Shown piece by piece: positions 43,201 to 52,120 of a stretch of 64,000 nt of DNA. Under the pieces are notes generated by a model, which did no database searches, was not told the DNA's origin, and saw only the letters and a list, made by a program, of their open reading frames with translations. Every line of letters begins with the position of its first letter. Positions within the stretch are counted from its first letter, which is position 1. This DNA is from Pseudomonas fluorescens (GTDB lineage Bacteria; Pseudomonadota; Gammaproteobacteria; Pseudomonadales; Pseudomonadaceae). The stretch is taken from the NCBI GenBank assembly GCA_902825215.1, contig LR782234.1, positions 5,783,001-5,847,000 of the forward strand, given 5' to 3'. A program made the position numbers and the translations under genes.

Positions 43201-46104
43201 CGACAGCAGATCGGCCAGATGCGCGCCTTCGCCGAGGGTCGTCAGTTCGTCGAGCAAGGCGCTCAGTTCCTGGCGTTCGCCGGGGTGCTGTTGCCAGCGC
43301 TGCAACAGGCTTTCGGCGTCGAGCAGGATGTCCATGCCCTGAGCGAGAAAGCTGTTGATCAACTGCGGATCGCGCTTGACCCGCAGGCCGGTGTCCGGCG
43401 CCTCAAGGATCGACGCGAGACGCTCGGCGAGCAGGCTTTGCGAACGTTTGATCAGCGATTGCGCACCGACAATCGGCGCCAGCGGATCGTGCTTGAGCTG
43501 GCGCAGGCCAACGCGCAGAAGACCTTCGGCTTCCAGCAGCAATTCGACCTCGTCGAGGTCCAGCGGCAACTGGTGCGCCTTGAGTTCGCGGGCCAGTTGA
43601 TCGAGTGGCGCGGCGAGTTCGGCAATCGGCACAACGCCGGCCATCGACGCGCTGCCCTTGAGCGTGTGCAAGGCGCGTTGCAATTCGTCGCTGGCCGGCA
43701 GTGGCACGTGCTCGGCCGCCTGGTCGAGGAAACGGTTGAGGCTGGCGAGGTGGGTTTCGGCTTCTTTACGGAAAATCTCCAGCAGCAGCGGATCGAGCGC
43801 GGCGACATCGTCGACGTCTTCGGCGGCCAGCGGCTCGTCGCCCTTGGCCAGGGCGTGGGCACGCGCGGCCAGTTGATCGACATCGCTGCGCTGACGCTGG
43901 CGCTGCGTGGCAAATTCGCTGATCAGCTCGGGCAGCAGCAAAACGGTGTCGGTGAGCAAGCGCTGCACCACCGAACCCGGTTCGACGCTTTGCTCCAGCA
44001 CGCGGTTGAGCAGGTTTTCCACGGCCCACGCCAGTTCACCGAGGATCAGCGCGCGGACCATGCGCCCGCTGCCTTTGAGTGTGTGGAAGGCGCGGCGAAG
44101 TTCGCTCAGCGCTTCGCGGTCCTGCGGATCGGCGCTCCAGCGCGGCAGGTATTCATGCAGGACGGCGAGCACTTCGTCGGTCTCTTCGAGGAACACCTCG
44201 CGCAGCTCGTCATCGACCGGTTCTTCATCGGCGGGCGGCGGCAGCAGGCTACCCGGGGTACTGCGCGCCGGCGGATTGACCGCCGAAACCGGACTGGCGA
44301 GGACGTCGGCCAGCGATTGCACAACCTGCGGGTCGTCCAGCGTCTGCAGGTCTTGCATCACCAGTGCTTCGCCGGGGCTGAGCACTTCATCGAGCACCGG
44401 CACCCGGGCTTCACTGGCGTGATCATCGGGAAAGAAACCGAGGCTGGCGAGGCGCTTCTGCGCCACGTCCAGCAGTGGCTCGCTCGGCGCCAGCGGGTCG
44501 TCGCCCCAGCGCTCGAGATAATATTCGAGGCTGCTGATGACGTCGGCGAGTGCGTCCAGTTGCTGCCAACCCGGCTCATGCGGATCGAGCAGCAGATGTT
44601 CACGGATAAAACCGTTGCACGCCTCGACCAGACTCGCCGCCCGGCTCAAGGCAATCATCGCCAGCGCACCGCGTACCTGCGTCAGCAGCGCGGGCAACGC
44701 TTGCAGTTGCTGGCGATCCCAGTCGGCGTCGATGTAGTCGACGATCATGTCCTTGGCCTGTTGCAGGCAAATGCGCGCTTCCTTGATCACGATCTGGTGA
44801 ATCTGCGTCAGGTCGGTGGTCGGCAGTTGCGCGTCTTCCGCGCTTTCCGTTTCAACGGTGCCGACCATCCCGGCCAGGGTCGCTTCGACGTAGAGCAAGG
44901 CGCCGGCGACGTCCATCAGGATCGCGTCGTTCGGTTCGCGCTGGCCCTGCGCGAGGCTGAGCACCACCGCCAGTTGGTCGATGATGACCTTGCGCGGCTG
45001 GCCGAAACCGAGCACCGCGAGGGTGTCGGCAATCTGCCGCAGCGGCGCGAGCAGGCTGTCCAGATCTGCTGCGTGCTGGCGGTCGCTGCGCACGAACAGG
45101 TCGAGGCGTTCCTTGACCCGCACCAGTTCTTCGCAGAGCGCCGTGAGCACCGAGCGCATCGCATCGCGATCGGGCCCGGCCAGGCGTGCGCGTTCTTCAT
45201 CGACCATTGCGCTGTCGGGCAGCGCGTCGTCCAGGGAGTAGTGATCTTTCATGGTCAGCATCTGCCCGGTGGGATGTTCGGCTTTGGCAATATAGAACAA
45301 CAGGCTTTTCAGCAGCTCCGGTGGCGCGGGCTGGTTGAGCCCGGCCATGCCTTGGTCAACCAGGCGCTTGAGCTCCTTGTCGGCATCCTTGAACAGGCTG
45401 CGCAGCGCCGGACTGTTGGCGATGACCCCGTCGCGCATGCCTTCGACCAGCGCCGCCGCGACCTGCCACAGCGGACTCAGCGGCGAATCGCCGCTCAACG
45501 CCTCGAGGCGGCTGAAGACTTTGTCCAGATAACCGAGGTGAGTCGGGTCATCCTGCTCGCGCAGCAGGCCGACCAGGGCCATTTGCAGCGTTTGCCGCAG
45601 CTTGCGCAGTACGTTCGGCAGTTCGGCCGGTTCCAGTTGCGCCAGCGCCGGCGCGCTGAGCGGCGCCAGTTCGGGCAATTGCGGGCTGAACAGGCTGGTT
45701 TCCGAGAGCAGACTCTCGCCACGAGCGCTGCGCAGATCATTGATCAGCGGCAGCACCACCAGCGGCAGGTCACGTCGCGCGTTCTGCACGCGATCGAGGT
45801 AGATCGGCAACTGCCCGAGCGCTTGCAGCAACAGGTGCAGGGCTTCATCGCGATGCGTGACACGGTCGTGTTGCAGGGCTTCGACCAGATGCTCCATTTC
45901 TTCGGCAAGCAGCGCAGCGCCGTAGAACTCGATCATCTGCAGACTGCCGTGCACCTGATGAACGTAATCCAGGCACTCATCCAGTCCCGGAAAGGCCTGC
46001 GGATCCTCCAGCACGGCTTCGATCGCTTGATGCGCCTGCTTCAGCGTATCGGCGATCGCGCCTTTGACCCATTCAAGAGCCACATAGTCGTGCCGGGCAC
46101 CCAT
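40195..46104 (-). CDS. chpA: Hybrid chemosensory kinase ChpA (PilL)
   Basis: The ATG at 46104, preceded by GGAG, gives 1969 aa and matches the usual MGARHDYVALEWVKG start; a GTG at 46119 is rejected. Four canonical Hpt domains carry HTLKG (near 677, 812, 1115 and 1259), and at least two degenerate Hpt-like units lie N-terminal. The CheA kinase core is at about 1400-1640 (EHMLRNAVDHGLE, GRGVGMDVV), CheW at about 1650-1790, and a receiver (MVVDDSVTVRK, LLDIEMPRMDG) at the C-terminus. It is about 500 residues shorter than P. aeruginosa ChpA (2472). It controls twitching and cAMP through PilG and PilH. Confidence 0.95.
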   Translation of the reverse strand: MGARHDYVALEWVKGAIADTLKQAHQAIEAVLEDPQAFPGLDECLDYVHQVHGSLQMIEFYGAALLAEEMEHLVEALQHDRVTHRDEALHLLLQALGQLPIYLDRVQNARRDLPLVVLPLINDLRSARGESLLSETSLFSPQLPELAPLSAPALAQLEPAELPNVLRKLRQTLQMALVGLLREQDDPTHLGYLDKVFSRLEALSGDSPLSPLWQVAAALVEGMRDGVIANSPALRSLFKDADKELKRLVDQGMAGLNQPAPPELLKSLLFYIAKAEHPTGQMLTMKDHYSLDDALPDSAMVDEERARLAGPDRDAMRSVLTALCEELVRVKERLDLFVRSDRQHAADLDSLLAPLRQIADTLAVLGFGQPRKVIIDQLAVVLSLAQGQREPNDAILMDVAGALLYVEATLAGMVGTVETESAEDAQLPTTDLTQIHQIVIKEARICLQQAKDMIVDYIDADWDRQQLQALPALLTQVRGALAMIALSRAASLVEACNGFIREHLLLDPHEPGWQQLDALADVISSLEYYLERWGDDPLAPSEPLLDVAQKRLASLGFFPDDHASEARVPVLDEVLSPGEALVMQDLQTLDDPQVVQSLADVLASPVSAVNPPARSTPGSLLPPPADEEPVDDELREVFLEETDEVLAVLHEYLPRWSADPQDREALSELRRAFHTLKGSGRMVRALILGELAWAVENLLNRVLEQSVEPGSVVQRLLTDTVLLLPELISEFATQRQRQRSDVDQLAARAHALAKGDEPLAAEDVDDVAALDPLLLEIFRKEAETHLASLNRFLDQAAEHVPLPASDELQRALHTLKGSASMAGVVPIAELAAPLDQLARELKAHQLPLDLDEVELLLEAEGLLRVGLRQLKHDPLAPIVGAQSLIKRSQSLLAERLASILEAPDTGLRVKRDPQLINSFLAQGMDILLDAESLLQRWQQHPGERQELSALLDELTTLGEGAHLADLLSVDVLCEALLDLYGAVEESSLAVSERFFHEAQQAHEALINMLDELAAGQEITPQPERVRALHELLDESLDPSSMGLIRSDGSRTLSIRELGSATAELQQTAEPLAADDEIVEIFIEEAIDILDSAGQALQRWLSEPDNGAPLSSLQRDLHTLKGGARMAEVEAIGDLAQELENLYEGLADRRFSHSSALAQLLLNGHERLALLVEQLQTRQALEPAHALIEALRQARHGASASETPTASADPDNAGHDPELLEIFLEEGFDIIENSGAALLRWQAEPGNRQEVETLLRDLHTLKGGARMVEIGPIGDLAHELEYLYESLSTGALQPSTELFALVQRGHDRLAQMLDGVRAGQPCPPADRLINAIQNFSHPLSAEVPPAPPLPAKSEPTPAPAEAGADMVKVSADLLDELVNLAGETSIFRGRIEQQVNDAQVALNEMETTIERMRDQLRRLDTETQGRILSRQQVDGERLGYEEFDPLEMDRHSQLQQLSRALFESASDLLDLKETLDRRNHDAENLLQQQGRVNTELQEGLMRTRMVPFERMLPRLKRIVRQVAEELNKDVAFVVGNAEGEMDRNVLERMAAPLEHMLRNAVDHGLESAEVRLAAGKPAQGRITLDLSREGGDIVFDIRDDGAGVPLEAVRRKAIKRGLLAPDAEISDRDVLQFILQPGFSTAEKITQISGRGVGMDVVHEEVRQLGGSMSIDSVPGQGVHFRIRLPFTVSVNRALMVQCGEDQYAIPLHTIEGIVRVLPNDLEGHFRQDPPRYHYAGQTYELCYLGELLKTAPRPKLLGQNLPLPVLLVHCNDRRIAVLVDAMAGTREIVVKSLGPQFAALQGVSGATILGDGRVVLILDLLAPIRAMQARVAQPQALSDLDSEPQKPLLVMVVDDSVTVRKVTSRLLERHGMNVLTAKDGVDAMLLLEEHLPDVMLLDIEMPRMDGFEVATQVRNDERLQHLPIIMITSRTGQKHRDRAMAIGVNDYLGKPYQESVLLESIAHWSNRHA

Positions 46105-46115
46105 AACCACTCCAC

Positions 46116-48164
46116 TCACGCTTTGTCTGTCGCCGCCGGCAAGGTGAATCCGGACACCGAACGCCGCAGCTGGCTGGCCATTTTCGTCAGGTTGCCGATG
46201 CTCTCGGCGGTGGCGGTGGAGCCAGACGAGGTCTGCGAGGTGATCTGCTGGATCACGTTCATCGTCAGCGAGATCTGCCCGGCCGAAGACGTCTGCTGCT
46301 GCGCCGCGTTGGAAATGCTTTGGATCAGCGCCGCGAGGGTTTTCGACACGCCTTCGATTTCTTCCAGGGCCACCCCGGCATCCTGCGCCAGTCGCGCGCC
46401 GCGCACCACTTCGGTGGTGGTCTGCTCCATCGAGATCACGGCTTCGTTGGTGTCGGTCTGAATCGCCCGCACCAGGGTTTCGATCTGCCGGGTTGCGGCA
46501 GACGAGCGCTCGGCCAGGCGCTGCACTTCATCAGCGACCACAGCAAAACCGCGCCCGGCATCACCGGCCATCGACGCCTGAATCGCCGCGTTGAGCGCAA
46601 GGATGTTGGTCTGGTCGGCGATGTCGTCGATCAGGCTGACGATGTCGCCGATTTCCTGGGACGACTCGCCGAGGCGCTTGATGCGTTTGGCGGTGTCCTG
46701 AATCTGTTCGCGAATGTTGTCCATGCCGTGGATGGTGTTGTGCACCACCTCGTTGCCCTTGTTGGCGATTTCCACCGAGCGCTCGGCAACCGCCGACGAC
46801 TCCGCGGCGTTGGCCGAGACCTGATCGATCGATTGCGCCATGTCGTTGATCGCGGTCGACGCTTCGGAGATCTGCTGGGCCTGATGCTCCGAGGCCTGGG
46901 CCAGGTGCATGGCGGTGGCCTGGGTTTCCTGCACGGCGGCGGCGACCTGGCCGGCGGTGAGGTTGATGGTCGCGACCAGATCGCGCAACTGGTCGACGGA
47001 ATAGTTGATCGAGTCGGCAATGGTCCCGGTGAAGTCTTCGGTCACCGAAGCGGTGACGGTGAGGTCGCCATCGGCGAGGTCTTCAATTTCATCGAGCAGG
47101 CGCATGATCGCGTTCTGATTACGCTCGTTCTTCTCGGCGGTCTCACGCAACTGCCGGTTGGTTTCGCGCACCATCACCAGGCCGATGAGGATGATCGAGG
47201 CCAGCGCGAGCAAGCCGAGCACGTAACCGCCGATGGTATCGGTGTTACGCCCGCCAGCGAGGTTTTCGAAACGGGTGGCCAGGTGCGAGGCTTCGTCGAG
47301 CAGGGTTTGCGACAGCGAGAAGATATTGGTCGCCGACTCGCGCACCTTGAACAGCTCGGGCGAGGTTTCGAGGATTTCGTCCACCGAGCCTGAGACGAAC
47401 TGGAACAACTCGGAGATTTCACTCAGCCGCGCGCGCGCATCGCGGTCTTCGACCTGAGTGATCTTCAGCGCCGGATTGCCCTGCAGCATGCCGTTGAGCA
47501 CTTGACCGAACCGGGTCGCATCACGACCAAAAGCGTCAGCGGCCTGCTGCGAATTTTCGTCACCGGCCAGCACGGTGTTGACCGCGCCGAGGATGCGTTC
47601 GGCCAACAGCGACTGCCGCTGGGCCATCGCCACCTGCGCCGCCGGTGCGCCGCGTTGCAGGAGGATTTCGACGACTTTTTCGTATTCGATCTGCAACTGC
47701 GGCACGGTTTCGGCCAGGGTCGCGGCGACCTGATGCAGCGACAGCACGGTCTGTTCGCTGGAAAGAATCGCGTCGGTGTTTTTCAGCAGGCGTTCCCAGT
47801 CCAGCTGCACCGCGCGCATTTCCGGGCGCACGGTGGCCGGTGCCGGTGGCAGGCCGGTATTCGGATCGCCTTTTTTCAGGTAACCCCAGCGCTGGGCGAA
47901 ATCGTTGCGCGCGTCACTGAGCAGCTTGAATGCGGCGGCTTTACCGGCGGCGGCTTCGGTGGCGTTCTTGGCGATGCGTTGCGACAGCACGCGCAGCTCA
48001 CCGGCATGGCCGATGTACTGTTTGTCGTAGTTCGCCTGGGTGTTGAGGTAGGCGAAGTTGGCGAACAGCAGCATGATGAACACGATCAGCGCGATGAACA
48101 GCACGATGATCTGCGCGCGGCTGCGCGACGCTTCTGCCGACTTGCCTGTTTTTGCTGTTGTCAT
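46116..48164 (-). CDS. pilJ: Type IV pilus chemoreceptor PilJ
   Basis: This 682-aa receptor, the length I recall for P. aeruginosa PilJ, has a first membrane helix at about 19-41 (IIVLFIALIVFIMLLFANFAYL), a periplasmic PilJ-type sensor region to about 305, a second helix (GGYVLGLLALASIILIGLVMV), a HAMP-like segment, and a signalling domain with the conserved tip (DIADQTNILALNAAIQASMAG). It senses surface contact through pili and activates ChpA. Confidence 0.95.
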   Translation of the reverse strand: MTTAKTGKSAEASRSRAQIIVLFIALIVFIMLLFANFAYLNTQANYDKQYIGHAGELRVLSQRIAKNATEAAAGKAAAFKLLSDARNDFAQRWGYLKKGDPNTGLPPAPATVRPEMRAVQLDWERLLKNTDAILSSEQTVLSLHQVAATLAETVPQLQIEYEKVVEILLQRGAPAAQVAMAQRQSLLAERILGAVNTVLAGDENSQQAADAFGRDATRFGQVLNGMLQGNPALKITQVEDRDARARLSEISELFQFVSGSVDEILETSPELFKVRESATNIFSLSQTLLDEASHLATRFENLAGGRNTDTIGGYVLGLLALASIILIGLVMVRETNRQLRETAEKNERNQNAIMRLLDEIEDLADGDLTVTASVTEDFTGTIADSINYSVDQLRDLVATINLTAGQVAAAVQETQATAMHLAQASEHQAQQISEASTAINDMAQSIDQVSANAAESSAVAERSVEIANKGNEVVHNTIHGMDNIREQIQDTAKRIKRLGESSQEIGDIVSLIDDIADQTNILALNAAIQASMAGDAGRGFAVVADEVQRLAERSSAATRQIETLVRAIQTDTNEAVISMEQTTTEVVRGARLAQDAGVALEEIEGVSKTLAALIQSISNAAQQQTSSAGQISLTMNVIQQITSQTSSGSTATAESIGNLTKMASQLRRSVSGFTLPAATDKA

Positions 48165-48208
48165 CGGTCCTCGCCTTAACCCAGATCTATCAGGCCTGCT
48201 GCGATCCC

Positions 48209-48300
48209 CTGTGGGAGCGAGCCTGCTCGCGAAAGCGGTGGGTCAGTCAATATTGATCTCGCCTGATATGCCCCCTTCGCGAGCAGGCTCGCTCCCACAA
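48209..48300. repeat. REP pair between pilI and pilJ
   Basis: GTGGGAGCGAGCCTGCTCGCG and its inverted copy are 45 bp apart. They sit inside the pil-chp operon, so transcripts across this gap would carry two strong hairpins that could set the pilI/pilJ ratio. Confidence 0.85.
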
Positions 48301-48318
48301 GGGTTCAGTGTGTACAGG

Positions 48319-48858
48319 CTATATCGCGACGCTCATGAACACCGGCGATTTCGCCAGGGCAAACAGGCTGAACACCCGCCAGTTCTGCTCGCGGCGGAAA
48401 TAGCCTTTGACGAACTCGGCCTTCGAGCCCTGGCGCTTGCTGATCGACAGCGGTTCGAAGCTGTGCTGATCAAAATGCTGCAGACCGATGACCTCGTCGA
48501 CCATCACCCCGGCAAACACGTCTTCATGCTCCACCACCAGCACCCGCCGCTGTTTGCGCAGTGGCGACAGCTCATGGCCGAAGAAGCCGCACAGGTCCAT
48601 GATCGGCAGCAGTCGCCCGCGCAGATTGGCCACGCCCTTTACCCACGGTTTGACCCCGGGCAATTGGGTGAAGCGCGGCTCATGTAGCACTTCGCTGACC
48701 TCGCCCATCGGCGCCACATACCAGTGCTCGCCGAGACGGAAACCGATGCCGCTCCAGCGCTCTTCGCGTGCCGCTTGCGACGGCAGGTCGGCCGCCAGCA
48801 AACGGCAGCGCTGGTCGATCTGCCAGAGCAATTCGAACGCGGTCAGCGACTCGCTCAT
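48319..48858 (-). CDS. pilI: CheW-like adaptor PilI
   Basis: This 179-aa protein has a CheW domain (GIGFRLGEHWYVAPMGEVSEV, GVANLRGRLLPIMDLCGFFG) and is expected to couple PilJ to ChpA. It follows pilH by 10 bp on the minus strand and is separated from pilJ by a REP pair. Confidence 0.93.
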   Translation of the reverse strand: MSESLTAFELLWQIDQRCRLLAADLPSQAAREERWSGIGFRLGEHWYVAPMGEVSEVLHEPRFTQLPGVKPWVKGVANLRGRLLPIMDLCGFFGHELSPLRKQRRVLVVEHEDVFAGVMVDEVIGLQHFDQHSFEPLSISKRQGSKAEFVKGYFRREQNWRVFSLFALAKSPVFMSVAI

Positions 48859-48868
48859 GATCGCGCGA

Positions 48869-49234
48869 TCAGCCTTTGAGTACGTTGTTCAGGGTCTTGA
48901 TCAGGGTGTCTTCGTCAACCGGTTTGGTCAGGTAGTCCTTGGCGCCCTGGCGTGTGCCCCAGACCTTGTCGGTTTCCTGATCCTTGGTGGTGATGATGAT
49001 CACCGGGATGTGCGCCGTGTCAGCGTCCTTGGTCAACTGCCGGGTCGCCTGAAAACCGTTGAGGCCGGGCATGACGATGTCCATCAGCACCGCGTCGGGT
49101 TTTTCCTGGCGGGCCAGAGCCACGCCGTCGGCGCCGTTTTCGGCCTTCAGCACTTCATGGCCGTGCTTTTCGAGCATGCCGGTGAGTTTGTACATTTCGG
49201 TCGGCGAATCATCGACGATCAGGATACGTGCCAT
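48869..49234 (-). CDS. pilH: Response regulator PilH
   Basis: The ATG at 49234 gives 121 aa (MARILIVDDSPTEMYKL). It is a stand-alone receiver with D8-D9 acidic pocket, phospho-acceptor Asp in AVLMDIVMPGLNG (about residue 52), Thr in IITT and Lys in YLTKPV. In P. aeruginosa PilH counteracts PilG and helps pilus retraction. The upstream extension of the frame to 49327 overlaps pilG and is rejected. Confidence 0.95.
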   Translation of the reverse strand: MARILIVDDSPTEMYKLTGMLEKHGHEVLKAENGADGVALARQEKPDAVLMDIVMPGLNGFQATRQLTKDADTAHIPVIIITTKDQETDKVWGTRQGAKDYLTKPVDEDTLIKTLNNVLKG

Positions 49235-49292
49235 GGTTTTCCCCATTTTCTTGTCGACGCCCGGCCCGCTGGCCGCGTGTCTCTGAGTCTTT

Positions 49293-49697
49293 TTACTGCG
49301 ACACAACGGCGGCGAAGCCCGGAACATGGGCCTGGATCGCGCTGAGCAGTTCTTCCTTGCTGAACGGCTTGGTCAGAAATTGATCGGAGCCGACGATCCG
49401 CCCCTTGGCCTTGTCGAACAGCCCGTCCTTTGATGACAGCATGATCACCGGCGTGGCCTTGAAGGCGCTGTTGTTCTTGATTAACGCACAGGTCTGATAA
49501 CCATCCAGACGCGGCATCATGATGTCGACAAAGATGATTCCGGGATGGTGGTCGGCGATCTTCGCCAGGGCGTCGAAACCATCGATGGCGGTAATCACTT
49601 CGCAACCGACATTCTTCAGCAATGTTTCGGCGGTGCGGCGAATCGTTTTCGAGTCGTCGATCACCATGACCTTCAAGGCGCTGGACTGCTGTTCCAT
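49293..49697 (-). CDS. pilG: Response regulator PilG
   Basis: This 134-aa receiver has KVMVIDDSKTIRRTAE, the acceptor Asp in IIFVDIMMPRLDG (about residue 58) and Lys in FLTKPFSKEEL. PilG stimulates pilus extension and, in P. aeruginosa, adenylate cyclase activity. It is the first gene of the chemosensory operon and divergent from gshB; the shared 225-bp gap should hold both promoters. Confidence 0.95.
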   Translation of the reverse strand: MEQQSSALKVMVIDDSKTIRRTAETLLKNVGCEVITAIDGFDALAKIADHHPGIIFVDIMMPRLDGYQTCALIKNNSAFKATPVIMLSSKDGLFDKAKGRIVGSDQFLTKPFSKEELLSAIQAHVPGFAAVVSQ

Positions 49698-49922
49698 AAG
49701 AGGGCTCTACCGTCGCCTTTGCGAATCAATTTGTCCGTTTTGCACTCAATAATGGCCTCAAACCCTTGATACCCAAGGGTCGGCGCGCTCTGCCAGCCTT
49801 TTTAGCACAGTCTCCAGATGCAATCTATCGACGGGTTTTTCCTTGACCGAAAACCCGCCCGGCGCCACTCTGGCGGCACTTTTTCAATACCGATCCGGTA
49901 GCCAATTTTCGAGGAAAACCCA

Positions 49923-50894
49923 ATGAGCGTTCGCGTCGGGATTGTCATGGACCCTATCGCCAGCATCTCCTATAAAAAGGATAGCTCGCTGGCCATGCTG
50001 CTGGCGGCGCAAAAGCGCGGCTGGGAACTGTTCTATATGGAACAGAAGGACTTGTATCAGGCCGAAGGTCAGGCGCGGGCGCGCATGGCGCCGCTGAAAG
50101 TCTTCGCCAACCCGGAAAAGTGGTTTGAACTGGACGCCGAGCAGGACAAGCTGCTGAGCGACCTGGACGTGATCCTGATGCGCAAGGATCCGCCGTTCGA
50201 CATGGAATTCGTCTATTCCACCTACCTGCTGGAACAGGCCGAAGCCGCCGGCGTGCTGGTGGTGAACAAGCCGCAGAGCCTGCGCGACTGCAATGAAAAA
50301 CTGTTCGCCACGCTGTTTCCGCAGTGCACGCCGCCGACCATCGTCAGCCGTCGTCCGGATGTATTGCGCCAGTTCGCCGATCACCACGGCGACGTGATCC
50401 TCAAGCCGCTGGACGGCATGGGCGGTTCGTCGATCTTCCGTCACACCGCTGGCCACCCGAACCTCTCGGTGATCCTCGAAACCCTGACCCTGCACGGCAA
50501 GCAGCAGATCATGATTCAGGGCTACCTGCCGGCGATCGTCGATGGCGACAAGCGCATCCTGATGATCGACGGCGAGCCGGTGGATTATTGCCTGGCGCGG
50601 ATTCCGGCCCTCGGTGAAACCCGCGGCAACCTCGCCGCCGGCGGCCGTGGCGAAGCGCGTCCGCTGACCGACAAGGACCGCTGGATCGCCGCTCAGGTCG
50701 GCCCGACCCTGCGCGAGAAAGGCCTGCTGTTCGTTGGTCTGGACGTGATTGGCGAGCACCTGACCGAAATCAACGTCACCAGCCCGACCTGCATCCGCGA
50801 AATCGACAATGCTTTTGGCACCGACATTGGCGGCATGCTGATGAATGCTATCGAAAGCAAGCTGCAAGCTTCGAGCCGCAAGCCTCAAGCTTAA
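49923..50894 (+). CDS. gshB: Glutathione synthetase
   Basis: This 323-aa ATP-grasp enzyme joins gamma-glutamylcysteine and glycine. MSVRVGIVMDPIASISYKKD is the typical start; DVILKPLDGMGGSSIFR and INVTSPTCIREID mark the ATP-binding and catalytic parts. The last dozen residues (KLQASSRKPQA) are encoded within AGCTTGCAGCT-type repeats, suggesting the repeat invaded the end of the gene and changed its C-terminus. Confidence 0.96.
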   Translation: MSVRVGIVMDPIASISYKKDSSLAMLLAAQKRGWELFYMEQKDLYQAEGQARARMAPLKVFANPEKWFELDAEQDKLLSDLDVILMRKDPPFDMEFVYSTYLLEQAEAAGVLVVNKPQSLRDCNEKLFATLFPQCTPPTIVSRRPDVLRQFADHHGDVILKPLDGMGGSSIFRHTAGHPNLSVILETLTLHGKQQIMIQGYLPAIVDGDKRILMIDGEPVDYCLARIPALGETRGNLAAGGRGEARPLTDKDRWIAAQVGPTLREKGLLFVGLDVIGEHLTEINVTSPTCIREIDNAFGTDIGGMLMNAIESKLQASSRKPQA

Positions 50895-50990
50895 AGCCAG
50901 GCGGCAAGCTCTTAACTTGCAGCTTGCAGCTCGAAACTTGCAGCTGCCCCTATGCAGCTTGTCGCTTGAAGCTAGTCGCTTGCAGCTAAA
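50855..50990. repeat. AGCTTGCAGCT repeat cluster, invades gshB end
   Basis: About ten overlapping variants of AGCTTGCAGCT/AAGCTGCAAGC start in the last codons of gshB and continue to the promoter region of the TonB-like gene. Confidence 0.8.
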
Positions 50991-51047
50991 AACCAACATT
51001 GCGTTATCATGCCGAGCCCGAAAAAACGTGATGTTGGTTTTTCTGCC

Positions 51048-51947
51048 ATGACCCTCCCGTCCGATCTGCCCGCTGAACTCGCCCCTCGTGGCGTGCGCCC
51101 GGCCGATCGCCTCGGCTTTACCCTGTTTCTGGCGGCGCTGATTCATTTGGCGCTGTTGCTCGGTGTCGGCTTCAGCATGGTCGAGCCGAAACAGATCAGC
51201 AAAACCCTGGAAATCACCCTCGCCACGTTCAAGAGCGAAAAGAAGCCGGAGAAGGCTGATTTTCTCGCCCAGGAAAACCAGGAGGGCAGCGGCACGCTGG
51301 ACAAGAAGGCGCTGCCCAAGACCACCGAAGTGGCGCCGTTCCAGGACAATCAGGTCAAGAAGGTCACCCCGCCACCGGCCGCCAGGGCTGCAGTGCCCGA
51401 GGCCGCGCCCAAGGCTGCGGTGACCACCGTCGCGCCGCAGCCGAAAAAGGCCCCGACCAAGAAGGAAGAGCGCAAGACCGAGGTCAAACCGACCGTCGAC
51501 GCGCCGGAATTCGACAGTTCGCAGCTGTCCAGCGACATCGCCAGCCTTGAAGCCGAACTGGCCAAGGAACAACAGCTGTACGCCAAACGCCCGCGCATCC
51601 ACCGCTTGAGCGCCGCCTCGACCATGCGCGACAAGGGCGCCTGGTACAAGGACGACTGGCGCAAGAAGGTCGAACGCATCGGCAACCTCAATTACCCCGA
51701 GGAAGCCCGGCGCAAGCAGATCTACGGCAACCTGCGCCTGATGGTCTCGATCAACCGCGACGGCTCGCTGTATGAAGTGCTGGTGCTGGAATCCTCCGGC
51801 CAGCCGCTGCTGGATCAGGCCGCGCAGCGAATCGTCAGGCTGGCGGCACCGTTTGCGCCGTTTACCGGCGATCTGTCGGATGTCGATCGTCTGGAAATCA
51901 TCCGCACCTGGAAATTTGCTCGCGGCGACAAACTGTCCAGCAACTGA
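51048..51947 (+). CDS. TonB-family energy transducer
   Basis: The ATG at 51048 gives 299 aa. A single N-terminal membrane helix (LGFTLFLAALIHLALLLGVGF) is followed by a long Lys/Pro/Ala-rich periplasmic spacer and a C-terminal TonB domain (NLNYPEEARRKQIYGNLRLMVSINRDGSL). There are no exbB or exbD genes nearby. The position between gshB and yqgE matches tonB3 of P. aeruginosa, which has been tied to twitching motility, in keeping with the pil genes beside it. Confidence 0.88.
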   Translation: MTLPSDLPAELAPRGVRPADRLGFTLFLAALIHLALLLGVGFSMVEPKQISKTLEITLATFKSEKKPEKADFLAQENQEGSGTLDKKALPKTTEVAPFQDNQVKKVTPPPAARAAVPEAAPKAAVTTVAPQPKKAPTKKEERKTEVKPTVDAPEFDSSQLSSDIASLEAELAKEQQLYAKRPRIHRLSAASTMRDKGAWYKDDWRKKVERIGNLNYPEEARRKQIYGNLRLMVSINRDGSLYEVLVLESSGQPLLDQAAQRIVRLAAPFAPFTGDLSDVDRLEIIRTWKFARGDKLSSN

Positions 51948-51963
51948 CACACCGCAAAAAACC

Positions 51964-52053
51964 CTGTGGGAGCGAGCCTGCTCGCGAATGCGGAGGATCA
52001 GCCACAGCAGTGCTGAATGACACACCGCTTTCGCGAGCAGGCTCGCTCCCACA
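51964..52053. repeat. REP pair after tonB
   Basis: GTGGGAGCGAGCCTGCTCGCG and its inverted copy are 47 bp apart, same family as 16834. Confidence 0.85.
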
Positions 52054-52120
52054 CTGGATCGGGTGTGTTGCTTACATCTCCACCTTGTCAGTTCGCCCCT
52101 CGAACGCCACACTAGCGCAC

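Noticed and set aside
43018..46461. Very long plus-strand open frame (1147 aa) opposite chpA
   Set aside because: It is antisense to a full-length ChpA with all domains; long antisense frames are common where GC-rich codons leave few stops. No ribosome binding site or recognisable domain.
49884..52112. Minus-strand frame of 742 aa across gshB and tonB
   Set aside because: It crosses two clearly coding plus-strand genes and a repeat cluster; composition typical of antisense shadows.
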